Positions 43,095 to 50,657 of a DNA stretch of 64,000 nt are shown one piece after another (position 1 is the stretch's first letter; the number at the start of each line of letters is the position of its first letter). Source of the DNA: Paenibacillus sp. XY044 (lineage in GTDB: Bacteria; Bacillota; Bacilli; Paenibacillales; Paenibacillaceae); assembly GCF_002257645.1 (NCBI RefSeq), contig NZ_NQMO01000001.1:1536065-1600064 (forward strand). The letters run 5' to 3'. The translations under genes and the position numbers were made by a program. The notes under the pieces are model-generated. The model made no database searches. It worked only from the letters and a program-made list of their open reading frames with translations, and was not told the DNA's origin.

Positions 43095-44291
43095 ATGCGT
43101 GATGAAACCGCAGAAGTCGTCATCATCGGGGGAGGGATCATCGGCATGTCCATTGCCTATTATACCGCGAAAGCCGGCATGGACGTTCTCGTCGTGGAGC
43201 GCGGGGAAATCGCTGGCGGCACCTCATCCAAATGCGACGGCAATATCCTCGCCATTGACAAGGATCCCGGCTTCGACAGCCAGATGTCGCTGAAATCGCA
43301 GGAACTGGTCCAGGAATGGGTACGGGAACTCGATGAGGAGTTCGAATACCGGGCTCCCGGAAGCATTCTGGTCTGCGAGACGGACGAAGAGATGATCGCT
43401 GCCGAATCCTGGGTTGCACGCCAGCGTGAAGCCGGCCTTCCTTTCCGCATGCTAGATCAGAAGGATTTGAGGGACGAGTGGCCTTGCATGGCCGAAGATC
43501 TGCTGGGCGGATTGGAATGCGCGACGGATTCAACGGTCAACCCGGTGCTGCTGACCTACGCTCTTGCCTCTACGGCACGGCGCTATGGGGCAAGGCTACG
43601 AACCCACACGTCCGTCACCGGCATTCAGCTTGACGAGGGAAGAAAAGTACGTTCCGTCGAAACCTCGGAGGGAAGAATCCGCACGAATATCGTCATTAAT
43701 GCGGCCGGGGTTTGGGCGAAGCATATCGGGCAGATGGTGGGCATCGATATTCCGATCGAACCCCGCAAAGGCCACATTCTTGTCGCTTCCCGGTGGGCGA
43801 ACATCGGGAAACGAAAGGTGATGGAGTTCGGTTATTTGATCAGCAAATTCGGCGGTACCCGCAGCGTGGACCCCAAGTTCGATCAATACGGCATTGCGCT
43901 CGTCTTCGAACCTACCGCTTCGCAAAATTTCCTGATCGGCTCCAGCCGCCAATTCGTCGGGATGGACAGCCGCGTCGATCAGGAGGTCATCGGCCTGATT
44001 GCGGAGAGAGCCATTCGCTTCTTCCCCGTGCTGGAGCAGATCCCGCTCCTGAGAACTTATGCGGGCCTGCGGCCGTGGACCGTGGATCATCTGCCGATCG
44101 TTTCTCAAATCGACGAAGTCCCAGGGTTCTATGTGGCGGCGGGGCATGAAGGGGACGGGATCAGCCTGGCCGCCGTTACCGGGAAAGTGATCAGCGAAAT
44201 GCTGGGCGGGGCGGAGACCTGCATTCCAGTGGACCGTCTTCGATATGATCGTTTCCGCAACGAGTCGTACCTCCAGGAGGTGATTCGATGA
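43095..44291 (+). CDS. FAD-dependent D-amino-acid/D-hydroxyproline oxidoreductase (HcnC/DadA-like)
   Basis: The 398-residue protein is a DAO-family flavoprotein: VVIIGGGIIGMSIAYYTAKA, VVERGEIAGGTSSKCDG, and a C-terminal GLRPWTVDHLPIV plus AAGHEGDGISLA. It resembles the beta (HcnC-like) subunit of heteromeric D-hydroxyproline dehydrogenases, which oxidise D-hydroxyproline to 1-pyrroline-4-hydroxy-2-carboxylate. The alpha and iron-sulfur subunits are encoded five genes downstream. Start ATG 43095 was chosen after GAAGTGA; a GTG at 43083 is possible. Its last four bases overlap the start of the epimerase gene. Confidence 0.85.
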   Translation: MRDETAEVVIIGGGIIGMSIAYYTAKAGMDVLVVERGEIAGGTSSKCDGNILAIDKDPGFDSQMSLKSQELVQEWVRELDEEFEYRAPGSILVCETDEEMIAAESWVARQREAGLPFRMLDQKDLRDEWPCMAEDLLGGLECATDSTVNPVLLTYALASTARRYGARLRTHTSVTGIQLDEGRKVRSVETSEGRIRTNIVINAAGVWAKHIGQMVGIDIPIEPRKGHILVASRWANIGKRKVMEFGYLISKFGGTRSVDPKFDQYGIALVFEPTASQNFLIGSSRQFVGMDSRVDQEVIGLIAERAIRFFPVLEQIPLLRTYAGLRPWTVDHLPIVSQIDEVPGFYVAAGHEGDGISLAAVTGKVISEMLGGAETCIPVDRLRYDRFRNESYLQEVIR

Positions 44292-45289
44292 GATGGTCCA
44301 AGATGGTAACAACGATTGACACGCATACCGGGGGCAATCCGACCCGAACCGTCCTGTCCGGTGCTCCTGAGCTGTTTGGAAAGACGATGACCGAGAAAAT
44401 GGTATACATGTCCGAGCATCATGACGATTTCCGCCAAGCCCTGATGTTCGAACCACGGGGGCATGAGGTTATGTCCGGCTGTGTTTTGACTTCTCCATGC
44501 GATAAGAAGGCGGACATCGGTGTCGTGTTTATCGAAACCGGCGGGTATTTGCCGATGTGCGGACACGACACAATCGGGTTGTGCACGGCGCTGATTGAGG
44601 CGGGATATTATCCGGCAAGCAAGGACGTCATCCGGCTCGATACGCCGGCCGGACTTGTGGAAGCCAGGCTTACGATCGAGAAGGGGAAGGTCAAACAGGT
44701 CACCTTTACGAATATTCCGTCTTTCCTCTATAAGCAGGATGTCCGGGTGCAAGTCGGCGAGCTTGGCGAGGTCTCATTGGATCTTGCGTACGGAGGCAAT
44801 TTTTACGGGCTCGTCGATGCTCGCTCGCTGCAATTGCCGCTGGTTCCTCAGCGGGCTTCGGAGATCGTCCGCACCGCCGTTCGAATCCGCGACGCGGTGA
44901 ATCACAGGTTTGAAATCGTACATCCCGAAATTCCCGTCATCCGCGGATTGACCCATATCGAGTTCTACAGTGATCCGGTATCTCCAGTGGCCCACTGCCG
45001 GAATACGGTCGTCGTTCCTCCCGGTGGGATTGACCGCTCCCCCTGCGGAACGGGCACATCCGCCAAGGTGGCCGTGCTGCGTGCAAAGGGAGAACTGGAA
45101 ATCGGAGAGGAATTTGTTCATGAGAGCATCGTGGGTTCGATGTTCCGCGCCCGCGTTCTGGAAGATACGACTGTCGGCCATCTGCCGGCCGTGATTCCGC
45201 AGATTTCCGGATCGGCTTGGGTGATGGGCTTTCACCAGTTCGTTCTTCAGGAAAGGGATGAACTGAAATCGGGTTTCTTCCTGCTCTGA
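44288..45289 (+). CDS. Proline racemase/4-hydroxyproline 2-epimerase
   Basis: The 333-residue protein of the proline racemase family has both catalytic cysteines: Cys91 (PMCGHDTIG) and Cys253 (DRSPCGTGTSA). A Cys/Cys pair is seen in proline racemases and 4-hydroxyproline 2-epimerases. With a deaminase and semialdehyde dehydrogenase nearby, epimerisation of trans-4-hydroxy-L-proline to cis-4-hydroxy-D-proline is the likely job. ATG overlaps the preceding stop (ATGA) and has AGGAGGTGA upstream, so the gene is translationally coupled to the oxidoreductase gene that uses its product. Confidence 0.93.
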   Translation: MRWSKMVTTIDTHTGGNPTRTVLSGAPELFGKTMTEKMVYMSEHHDDFRQALMFEPRGHEVMSGCVLTSPCDKKADIGVVFIETGGYLPMCGHDTIGLCTALIEAGYYPASKDVIRLDTPAGLVEARLTIEKGKVKQVTFTNIPSFLYKQDVRVQVGELGEVSLDLAYGGNFYGLVDARSLQLPLVPQRASEIVRTAVRIRDAVNHRFEIVHPEIPVIRGLTHIEFYSDPVSPVAHCRNTVVVPPGGIDRSPCGTGTSAKVAVLRAKGELEIGEEFVHESIVGSMFRARVLEDTTVGHLPAVIPQISGSAWVMGFHQFVLQERDELKSGFFLL

Positions 45290-45316
45290 TCATCACAACG
45301 ACGGGGGGCCAGCAAT

Positions 45317-46321
45317 ATGGAAATGAAAAAATGGTATGCGGCGATCGATGTGCATTCCTGCGGACAGCCGCTGCGGATCATCACGGGCGGCCTGCCGGAA
45401 TTGCCCGGCTCTACAATGCGCGCCAAGGCTTTATTTTTCCAGCGGCATGTTGATGACGCAAGGAAGCTGCTGATGTCGGAGCCGCGCGGTCATTATGCGC
45501 AGACCGGAGCCATCGTCACAGCGCCGGTGACGCCGGAAGCGCGATTCGGTTTGCTGTTTCTGAACCAGCAAGGTCTTGCATCCGTCAGCGGACACGGAAT
45601 CATCGCCGCGGTCACGGCTTGGGCCGCGACGGGGCAGATCTCCCCGTCCGATGCGGCCAATGCTATTCTGATCGATTGCCTGGCGGGAACCGTCCGGGTG
45701 ACCGCTGATATGGAGGGAGACGAGGTTCGGTCGGTGTCGTTCCGGAATATACCCAGTTATGTGCTTGCGGAGCAGCTTCCCATCACGTTCCAGGGTAGGC
45801 AAATCTGGATCGACGTCGCATTCAGTGGGGAATTTTATGCCGTGGTGGATATGAGCAGGCTTGGGGCGGCTTCCTTGGAGCCCCATCAGCTTAGAGAATG
45901 GGCAGGAATGATCCGCAGCGAAGCCGAAAGCCGGCTTGAACTCCAGCATCCGCAGCTGGATTGGATTTCCGGCATTCATGGCGTGTTCTTTTATCAGCGG
46001 GATGAGCGTGAGCCTGATCGGCTGACCTTCCGCAGCGCATGCGTATTTGCAGGAGAGCAGCTGGACCGGTCACCGGGTGGTGCGGGAGTATGCGCTCATT
46101 TGGCGGTTGTCAGCTCCCGCGGCTTGCTCGAACCCGGACAGCAGGTCGTTTATGAGGGGATCAGCGGAGTACGCGCGGTAGGAAGTATCGCCGGGGATAG
46201 CCTGGTATCCGGCTGGAAAGCCGTCATTCCTCAGCTGTCGGGAACCGCCTACGTGCTTGGCTTCATGAATTTCTTATTGGATCCGGACGATCCATTAAGT
46301 GATGGATTCGTTCTGTATTAG
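45317..46321 (+). CDS. Proline racemase-family paralogue lacking both catalytic cysteines
   Basis: The 334-residue protein aligns along its length with the preceding gene (DVHSCGQPLRIITGG start, ISGTAY-like end LSGTAYVLGFMNF). The first catalytic position is Ser91 (SVSGHGI) and the second is Gly254 (DRSPGGAGV). Known variants are Cys/Cys, Ser/Cys and Cys/Thr (the trans-3-hydroxyproline dehydratase type); Ser/Gly should not racemise by the two-base mechanism. It may be a dehydratase-like enzyme, bind substrate without turnover, or partner the active copy. The frame is intact with a good ribosome site, so it is not a plain pseudogene. Confidence 0.85.
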   Translation: MEMKKWYAAIDVHSCGQPLRIITGGLPELPGSTMRAKALFFQRHVDDARKLLMSEPRGHYAQTGAIVTAPVTPEARFGLLFLNQQGLASVSGHGIIAAVTAWAATGQISPSDAANAILIDCLAGTVRVTADMEGDEVRSVSFRNIPSYVLAEQLPITFQGRQIWIDVAFSGEFYAVVDMSRLGAASLEPHQLREWAGMIRSEAESRLELQHPQLDWISGIHGVFFYQRDEREPDRLTFRSACVFAGEQLDRSPGGAGVCAHLAVVSSRGLLEPGQQVVYEGISGVRAVGSIAGDSLVSGWKAVIPQLSGTAYVLGFMNFLLDPDDPLSDGFVLY

Positions 46322-46364
46322 CGTCACAATCAACGACATGAATCATGAGGGGAGATAACTGGAT

Positions 46365-47267
46365 ATGCCAAAATTTGAAGGGGTTTACGTTGCGATCATC
46401 ACTCCATTTACAACCGAATTTGAGGTGGATTACAAGCGGCTCGCCGAGCTGTGCGACTGGCTCATCATGCAGGGCGTCAACGGACTGGTTCCGGCAGGAT
46501 CGCTTGGCGAATATGCCACGTTGACGAATGAGGAACGGGCCAAGGTCGTTCAAACCGTCATCGAATCCGCGGCGGGACGCGTACCGGTTGTCGTCGGTTC
46601 GGCCGCGCCCTCTACTAAGCAAGCCGCCGAATGGGTCCGGCATGCCAAGGATTCGGGCGCTGCAGGCGTTATGGCGCTGCCGCCGATCCAGTACCGTCCG
46701 CTGGAAGATGAGGTCATTGCGCATTATGAAGCGTTGAACGAAGTCGGCCTTCCGATGATCGCCTACAATAATCCGCATGATTATAAGGTTGATTTGACGC
46801 CGCAGCTGCTCGCCAGGCTTTCGAGACTGGAGCATCTCGTGGCGGTGAAAGAGTTTTCGGGCGACATCCGCAGGGTGCATGACATCCTCGAATATACCGA
46901 TTTGGATGTGCTGATCGGCGTCGATGATTTAGCCATGGAGGGTCCGTTGATGGGAGCGGTGGGCTGGATTTCCGGGGTGCCGAACGCGCTGCCGAAGGAA
47001 GGCGTGGAACTGTTCAACCTGGCCAGACAAGGAAAAGTACAGGAAGCGACCGCGCTATATCGCCGTCTTCTGCCGCTTTTCCATTATGATGCGAGTCCCC
47101 AGTTAGTGCAGTCGATCAAGTATATGATGGAGCTCGCCGGATTCCCGGTCGGTCCAACCCGCCCTCCACGTCTCCCGCTCCCAGAAGCTGAATACGAAGC
47201 GATTCAAAAAGCATTTGAGCACGCCGTCAATCGTCATCAATCTGCTGGTGAAGCGAAGAGTTCATAA
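46365..47267 (+). CDS. DapA-family aldolase, probable 1-pyrroline-4-hydroxy-2-carboxylate deaminase
   Basis: The 300-residue DHDPS-family barrel has the Schiff-base Lys162 (VAVKEFSGD), Tyr134 (IAYNNP) and the N-terminal GSLGEYATLTNEER loop. True DapA has GTTGE; the GSLGE form is common in catabolic members. In hydroxyproline pathways such an enzyme converts 1-pyrroline-4-hydroxy-2-carboxylate to alpha-ketoglutarate semialdehyde and ammonia. Location between the epimerase and the aldehyde dehydrogenase supports this. ATG 46365 follows GGGGAGA. Confidence 0.88.
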   Translation: MPKFEGVYVAIITPFTTEFEVDYKRLAELCDWLIMQGVNGLVPAGSLGEYATLTNEERAKVVQTVIESAAGRVPVVVGSAAPSTKQAAEWVRHAKDSGAAGVMALPPIQYRPLEDEVIAHYEALNEVGLPMIAYNNPHDYKVDLTPQLLARLSRLEHLVAVKEFSGDIRRVHDILEYTDLDVLIGVDDLAMEGPLMGAVGWISGVPNALPKEGVELFNLARQGKVQEATALYRRLLPLFHYDASPQLVQSIKYMMELAGFPVGPTRPPRLPLPEAEYEAIQKAFEHAVNRHQSAGEAKSS

Positions 47268-47294
47268 GGATGGATTGAAAGAGGAGGTTTGCGA

Positions 47295-48734
47295 ATGGTA
47301 CACAGCCGAAATTGGATTGGCGGTGAGTGGATCACCCCCGCGTCGGATGAGCTGGCCGTGAAGAACCCGTCCAACATCCATGAGGAGATCGGGGTGCTTC
47401 ATTTGTCGGATGCAGCGCATATCATTCAAGCGGAGCAGGCTGCGCGAAGCGCTTATGGTTCATGGTCCCGCTTGACCGGTGCCGCTCGGGGTGAGCATTT
47501 GTATCGTATGGCGGCTGCGCTCGAGTCCGCTTCCGCGGATGTCGCCCGCCTCGCCAGCATGGAAATGGGAAAGCCGATAACCGAAATGCAAGGCGAAGTC
47601 TCCCGGGGAGTCAACCTGCTTCGGTATTACGCCGCGGAAGGTGTCCGCTCGAACGGAGTGATTATTCCCGCAAGCGAGCCGAACGTGCTCCAGCATACGA
47701 AGAAGATTCCTTTAGGCGTGGTAGGCATCATTACGCCTTGGAATTTTCCGGTGGCGATTCCGTTATGGAAAATCGCGCCTGCACTCATTTGCGGCAATAC
47801 GGTGATTTGGAAACCGGCAGAGAACGCCTCATTGACCGCCACCCTGCTGAGCGAAGTTTTTGAGAAAGCAGGTCTTCCGCCTGGCGTCCTGAACCTGGTA
47901 GTCGGCAAAGGAAGCAAGATCGGTGACGCCCTTCTGGAGCAGGTTTCCCTTGACGCTGTAAGCTTTACCGGCTCAACGGCGACAGGCACCCGCATTGCCC
48001 AAATTTGTGCGAAACGGAACATCAAGTATCAGACCGAAATGGGCGGAAAAAATGCCGCCGTGATCATGAATGACGCCGACTTGGAGAAGACGGTTCCCAT
48101 GATTGTTAGCGGCGCCTATCGCTCGGCCGGTCAGAAATGCACGGCAACCAGCCGGATTATCGTCGAAACCGGAATTTATGACGCTTTTGTTGAAGCGTTG
48201 AAGAAAGCCATCGACGGAATCAAGATGGCTCGGTCGATGGATCCGTCGGCTTATCTTGGTCCTGTCGCTTCCGCAGGCCAGTATGAAACGGTGATGTCCT
48301 ACGTGAAGCTTGCGCGGGAGCAGGCTGAAATCGTAGCCGAAGGCCGCTCCGCCGAGGCGAACGAAGAAGGATATTATATCCCGCCGATCGCAGCTGCGGG
48401 CGTTGATCCGAACCATCCATTGATTCAGGAAGAAATTTTCGGACCGGTAACCGCAATCTTGAAGGCTGCCGATTTCGACGAAGCGATCAGCCTGTGCAAT
48501 CAATCACTGTACGGACTCAGCGCTTCGTTGTTTACCCGGAATTTGTCTTATGCGCATCGTTTCCTGGATGAGGCTCAGGCGGGAATGGTCCGCGTCAACC
48601 AGGAAACGGCGGGCGTGGAGTATCAATCCCCGTTCGGCGGCATGAAGCTGTCCAGTTCGCATTCGCGTGAACAGGGTCAAGCGGCTCTTGATTTTTATAC
48701 CGAGCTGAAAACCTGCGCCATCCGGTATTGGTAG
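47295..48734 (+). CDS. Aldehyde dehydrogenase, probable alpha-ketoglutarate semialdehyde dehydrogenase
   Basis: The 479-residue ALDH has the catalytic Cys282 (GQKCTAT) and general base Glu248 (TEMGGKNAAV), plus the PWNFPVAIP and FTGSTATG cofactor segments. It should oxidise alpha-ketoglutarate semialdehyde to 2-oxoglutarate, the last step of hydroxyproline and also of one arabinose oxidation route. The start is ATG 47295, 7 bases after AGAGGAGG; a TTG two codons earlier is disfavoured. It lies 27 bases after the deaminase gene. Confidence 0.92.
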   Translation: MVHSRNWIGGEWITPASDELAVKNPSNIHEEIGVLHLSDAAHIIQAEQAARSAYGSWSRLTGAARGEHLYRMAAALESASADVARLASMEMGKPITEMQGEVSRGVNLLRYYAAEGVRSNGVIIPASEPNVLQHTKKIPLGVVGIITPWNFPVAIPLWKIAPALICGNTVIWKPAENASLTATLLSEVFEKAGLPPGVLNLVVGKGSKIGDALLEQVSLDAVSFTGSTATGTRIAQICAKRNIKYQTEMGGKNAAVIMNDADLEKTVPMIVSGAYRSAGQKCTATSRIIVETGIYDAFVEALKKAIDGIKMARSMDPSAYLGPVASAGQYETVMSYVKLAREQAEIVAEGRSAEANEEGYYIPPIAAAGVDPNHPLIQEEIFGPVTAILKAADFDEAISLCNQSLYGLSASLFTRNLSYAHRFLDEAQAGMVRVNQETAGVEYQSPFGGMKLSSSHSREQGQAALDFYTELKTCAIRYW

Positions 48735-48744
48735 GAGGCCGGCC

Positions 48745-49017
48745 ATGAATTCATCAAACCTGATCGTTTGCCGTTGTGAAGAAGTGACCTTGCAACAATT
48801 GGAGGAAGCCTACCAAACGGGCTGCTGTTCAGCCAGACAGATTAAGATGAAGACGAGAGCGACGATGGGAGCCTGCCAGGGCAGGGTATGCAGACAACTG
48901 CTCGATGCCTGGGTCAATATGAAGAACCCGCAGTCTCCCCGGGATGCGGAGCAGCTGTCTTACCGTCCGCCGATCCGTCCCGTCACGTTCGGGCAGTTGG
49001 CAAAGGGAGAATTCTAA
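48745..49017 (+). CDS. BFD-like [2Fe-2S] subunit of an HcnABC-type dehydrogenase
   Basis: The 90-residue protein carries the four cysteines of a bacterioferritin-associated-ferredoxin-like cluster: VCRCEEV near the N terminus and GACQGRVC at residues ~46-53. In related amine dehydrogenases this domain is often fused to the FAD alpha subunit; here it is a separate short gene that relays electrons. The tail has PIRPVTFGQLAKGEF, a motif seen at the C terminus of fused versions. Its stop overlaps the next ATG (TAATG). Confidence 0.88.
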   Translation: MNSSNLIVCRCEEVTLQQLEEAYQTGCCSARQIKMKTRATMGACQGRVCRQLLDAWVNMKNPQSPRDAEQLSYRPPIRPVTFGQLAKGEF

Positions 49018-49349
49018 TGGATAGAATCGAAAATCATCCGATCTTGGGACCGAGGAAGTCCGAGAGGGAACCTGTGGATTTTACATTTAACGGCGAGAAA
49101 TTGGCCGGACTGAAAGGCGAGCCGATTGCGGCTGCGCTGCTCGCCTTGGGCATAAGAACGCTGCGCCGGCACGAGGAATCCGGAAGCCCCCGAGGTCTGT
49201 ACTGCTCCATCGGCCATTGTATGGAGTGCCGTCTGAACGTGAAGGGCAAAGGTTCGGTGAGAGCCTGCCTGACTCCGCTGGAAGCGGGAATGTGCATCTC
49301 GGAAGGGGAGCGGCTTCCGAACGAGATTACGGGGAGGAGGCTTCCATGA
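49017..49349 (+). CDS. [2Fe-2S] ferredoxin-like subunit (HcnA type)
   Basis: The 110-residue protein matches the HcnA/small-subunit family: VDFTFNGEKLAGLKGEPIAAAL, RHEESGSPRGLYC and a cysteine set GLYCSIGHCMECRLNV plus VRACLTP. It should hold a plant-type [2Fe-2S] cluster and carry electrons between the flavin subunits and the respiratory chain. The first base of its ATG is the last base of the previous stop, and its own end overlaps the next start (ATGA), so all three subunits are translated together. Confidence 0.9.
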   Translation: MDRIENHPILGPRKSEREPVDFTFNGEKLAGLKGEPIAAALLALGIRTLRRHEESGSPRGLYCSIGHCMECRLNVKGKGSVRACLTPLEAGMCISEGERLPNEITGRRLP

Positions 49350-50593
49350 TCCCAGCGACCCCATATGATCTGTTGATCGTCGGTGCCGGCCCGGCAGGAT
49401 TGTCGGCAGCAGTGGAAGCTGCCAGCCACCATCTCCGCGTTGCCGTGGTGGACGAATTCCCTGAACCGGGTGGACGTATGTTAGGCCAGTTTCATGAAGA
49501 GAAAGGACACTGGTGGGTCGGAAGGCAGGTAGCCGGGCAGCTTCTCGACCGGTGTTCCTCTTTAGGGGTGGAGATCCGATGCGGGGCATCTGTTCACAGT
49601 TTACTGCGAAGCGGCCGTCATTGGATCTTAAGGACCTCCGAAGGATCCTTGCAGGCCAGGAATGTTCTGCTCGCCACAGGCAGCGCTGAAATTCCTCATC
49701 CCCTTCCAGGGTGGACGCTGCCGGGTGTCATGTCGATCGGCGCCGCGCAAGTGATGGCCAACGTCCACTACGTCAAACCGGGACGCCGCGGCTTGATCAT
49801 AGGCGTGAATGTGCTTGCCATGGCGATCTCCCGTGAACTGTCGGTGAGCGGGGTTTCGATCGCAGGCATCGTCCTGCCCGGGATGGGGCCGATATCCGGC
49901 AAAGAAGCTTCGCCGAAAGAGAGTTTGCAGGAACTGATGGGATTGGCCCATTTGGCGCCGTCGCCTTTGATGAGGATTGGAGGAAAAGCTGCGAACGCGC
50001 TGGGTCTGACAGGTTTCGTATCGAGGTTCATTCCAAGGAGCGGCATCAAGATATGGGATATTCCCCTGCGTTTGCGAACCGTCGCCGTCTCCATTAACGG
50101 TCGCAACCAGGTACAATCGGTAACGCTAGCGGATGTCAACGATAAGGGTGCCATCATCCCGGGTAGCCAGCGGGAGGAGCTTGTTGATTTCGTCGCTCTT
50201 GCCGGAGGGCTATACCCTTTGGCCGAACTAGCTTCGGTGGCCGGGTGCCCGTTTGTATATGCGGAAGAGCTGGGTGGCCATATTCCGGTTCACGATGAGC
50301 AGATGCGGACTCCGGTCGAGGGTCTGTACGTAGCCGGAAATATTACGGGAATCGAGAGCGCGTTGGTGGCCATGGCTCAAGGACGCCTCGCGGCCGTCAC
50401 GATTTGCAGTGACGAAGGCGTGCTCGATCAGCACCACGAACGCGAAGTGTTAGGAGCCATGCAGCATGTCCGCAGCGTGCGTGCCTCCGCGCTCATTCAG
50501 TTCCGACCTGGCATTCAGGTGGCCAGGGAGCAATTTTACCGGAAATGGGGCGGGTTTCAGAAAGAGGCGTACAGAATGGATGGTGAGAGGTGA
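49346..50593 (+). CDS. FAD/NAD(P)-binding alpha subunit of D-hydroxyproline dehydrogenase (HcnB-like)
   Basis: The 415-residue protein has the FAD motif LLIVGAGPAGLSAAVEA, a second nucleotide-binding stretch RRGLIIGVNVLAMAIS, and the C-terminal GLYVAGNITGIESALVAMAQG. This is the HcnB/SoxA-like layout. Together with the two iron-sulfur genes and the distant HcnC-like gene at 43095 it would form a heteromeric D-hydroxyproline (or D-proline) dehydrogenase. The BFD-like cluster absent from its C terminus is supplied by the separate 90-residue subunit. ATG 49346 follows GGGGAGGAGG. Confidence 0.88.
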   Translation: MIPATPYDLLIVGAGPAGLSAAVEAASHHLRVAVVDEFPEPGGRMLGQFHEEKGHWWVGRQVAGQLLDRCSSLGVEIRCGASVHSLLRSGRHWILRTSEGSLQARNVLLATGSAEIPHPLPGWTLPGVMSIGAAQVMANVHYVKPGRRGLIIGVNVLAMAISRELSVSGVSIAGIVLPGMGPISGKEASPKESLQELMGLAHLAPSPLMRIGGKAANALGLTGFVSRFIPRSGIKIWDIPLRLRTVAVSINGRNQVQSVTLADVNDKGAIIPGSQREELVDFVALAGGLYPLAELASVAGCPFVYAEELGGHIPVHDEQMRTPVEGLYVAGNITGIESALVAMAQGRLAAVTICSDEGVLDQHHEREVLGAMQHVRSVRASALIQFRPGIQVAREQFYRKWGGFQKEAYRMDGER

Positions 50594-50598
50594 GCGCA

Positions 50599-50630
50599 AG
50601 TTTCATGGGCAAGCGCCTCTCCCATAAACT
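50599..50630 (+). other. Hairpin between the dehydrogenase and GH127 genes
   Basis: AGTTT-C-ATGGG (50599-50609) pairs with CCCAT-AAACT (50621-50630) with one bulged C. It is followed by CACTATATTTTA rather than a T run, so it may be a weak terminator or an RNA-processing/stability element that sets GH127 expression relative to the upstream genes. Confidence 0.45.
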
Positions 50631-50657
50631 CACTATATTTTAGTAGGAGGGTGAAGG

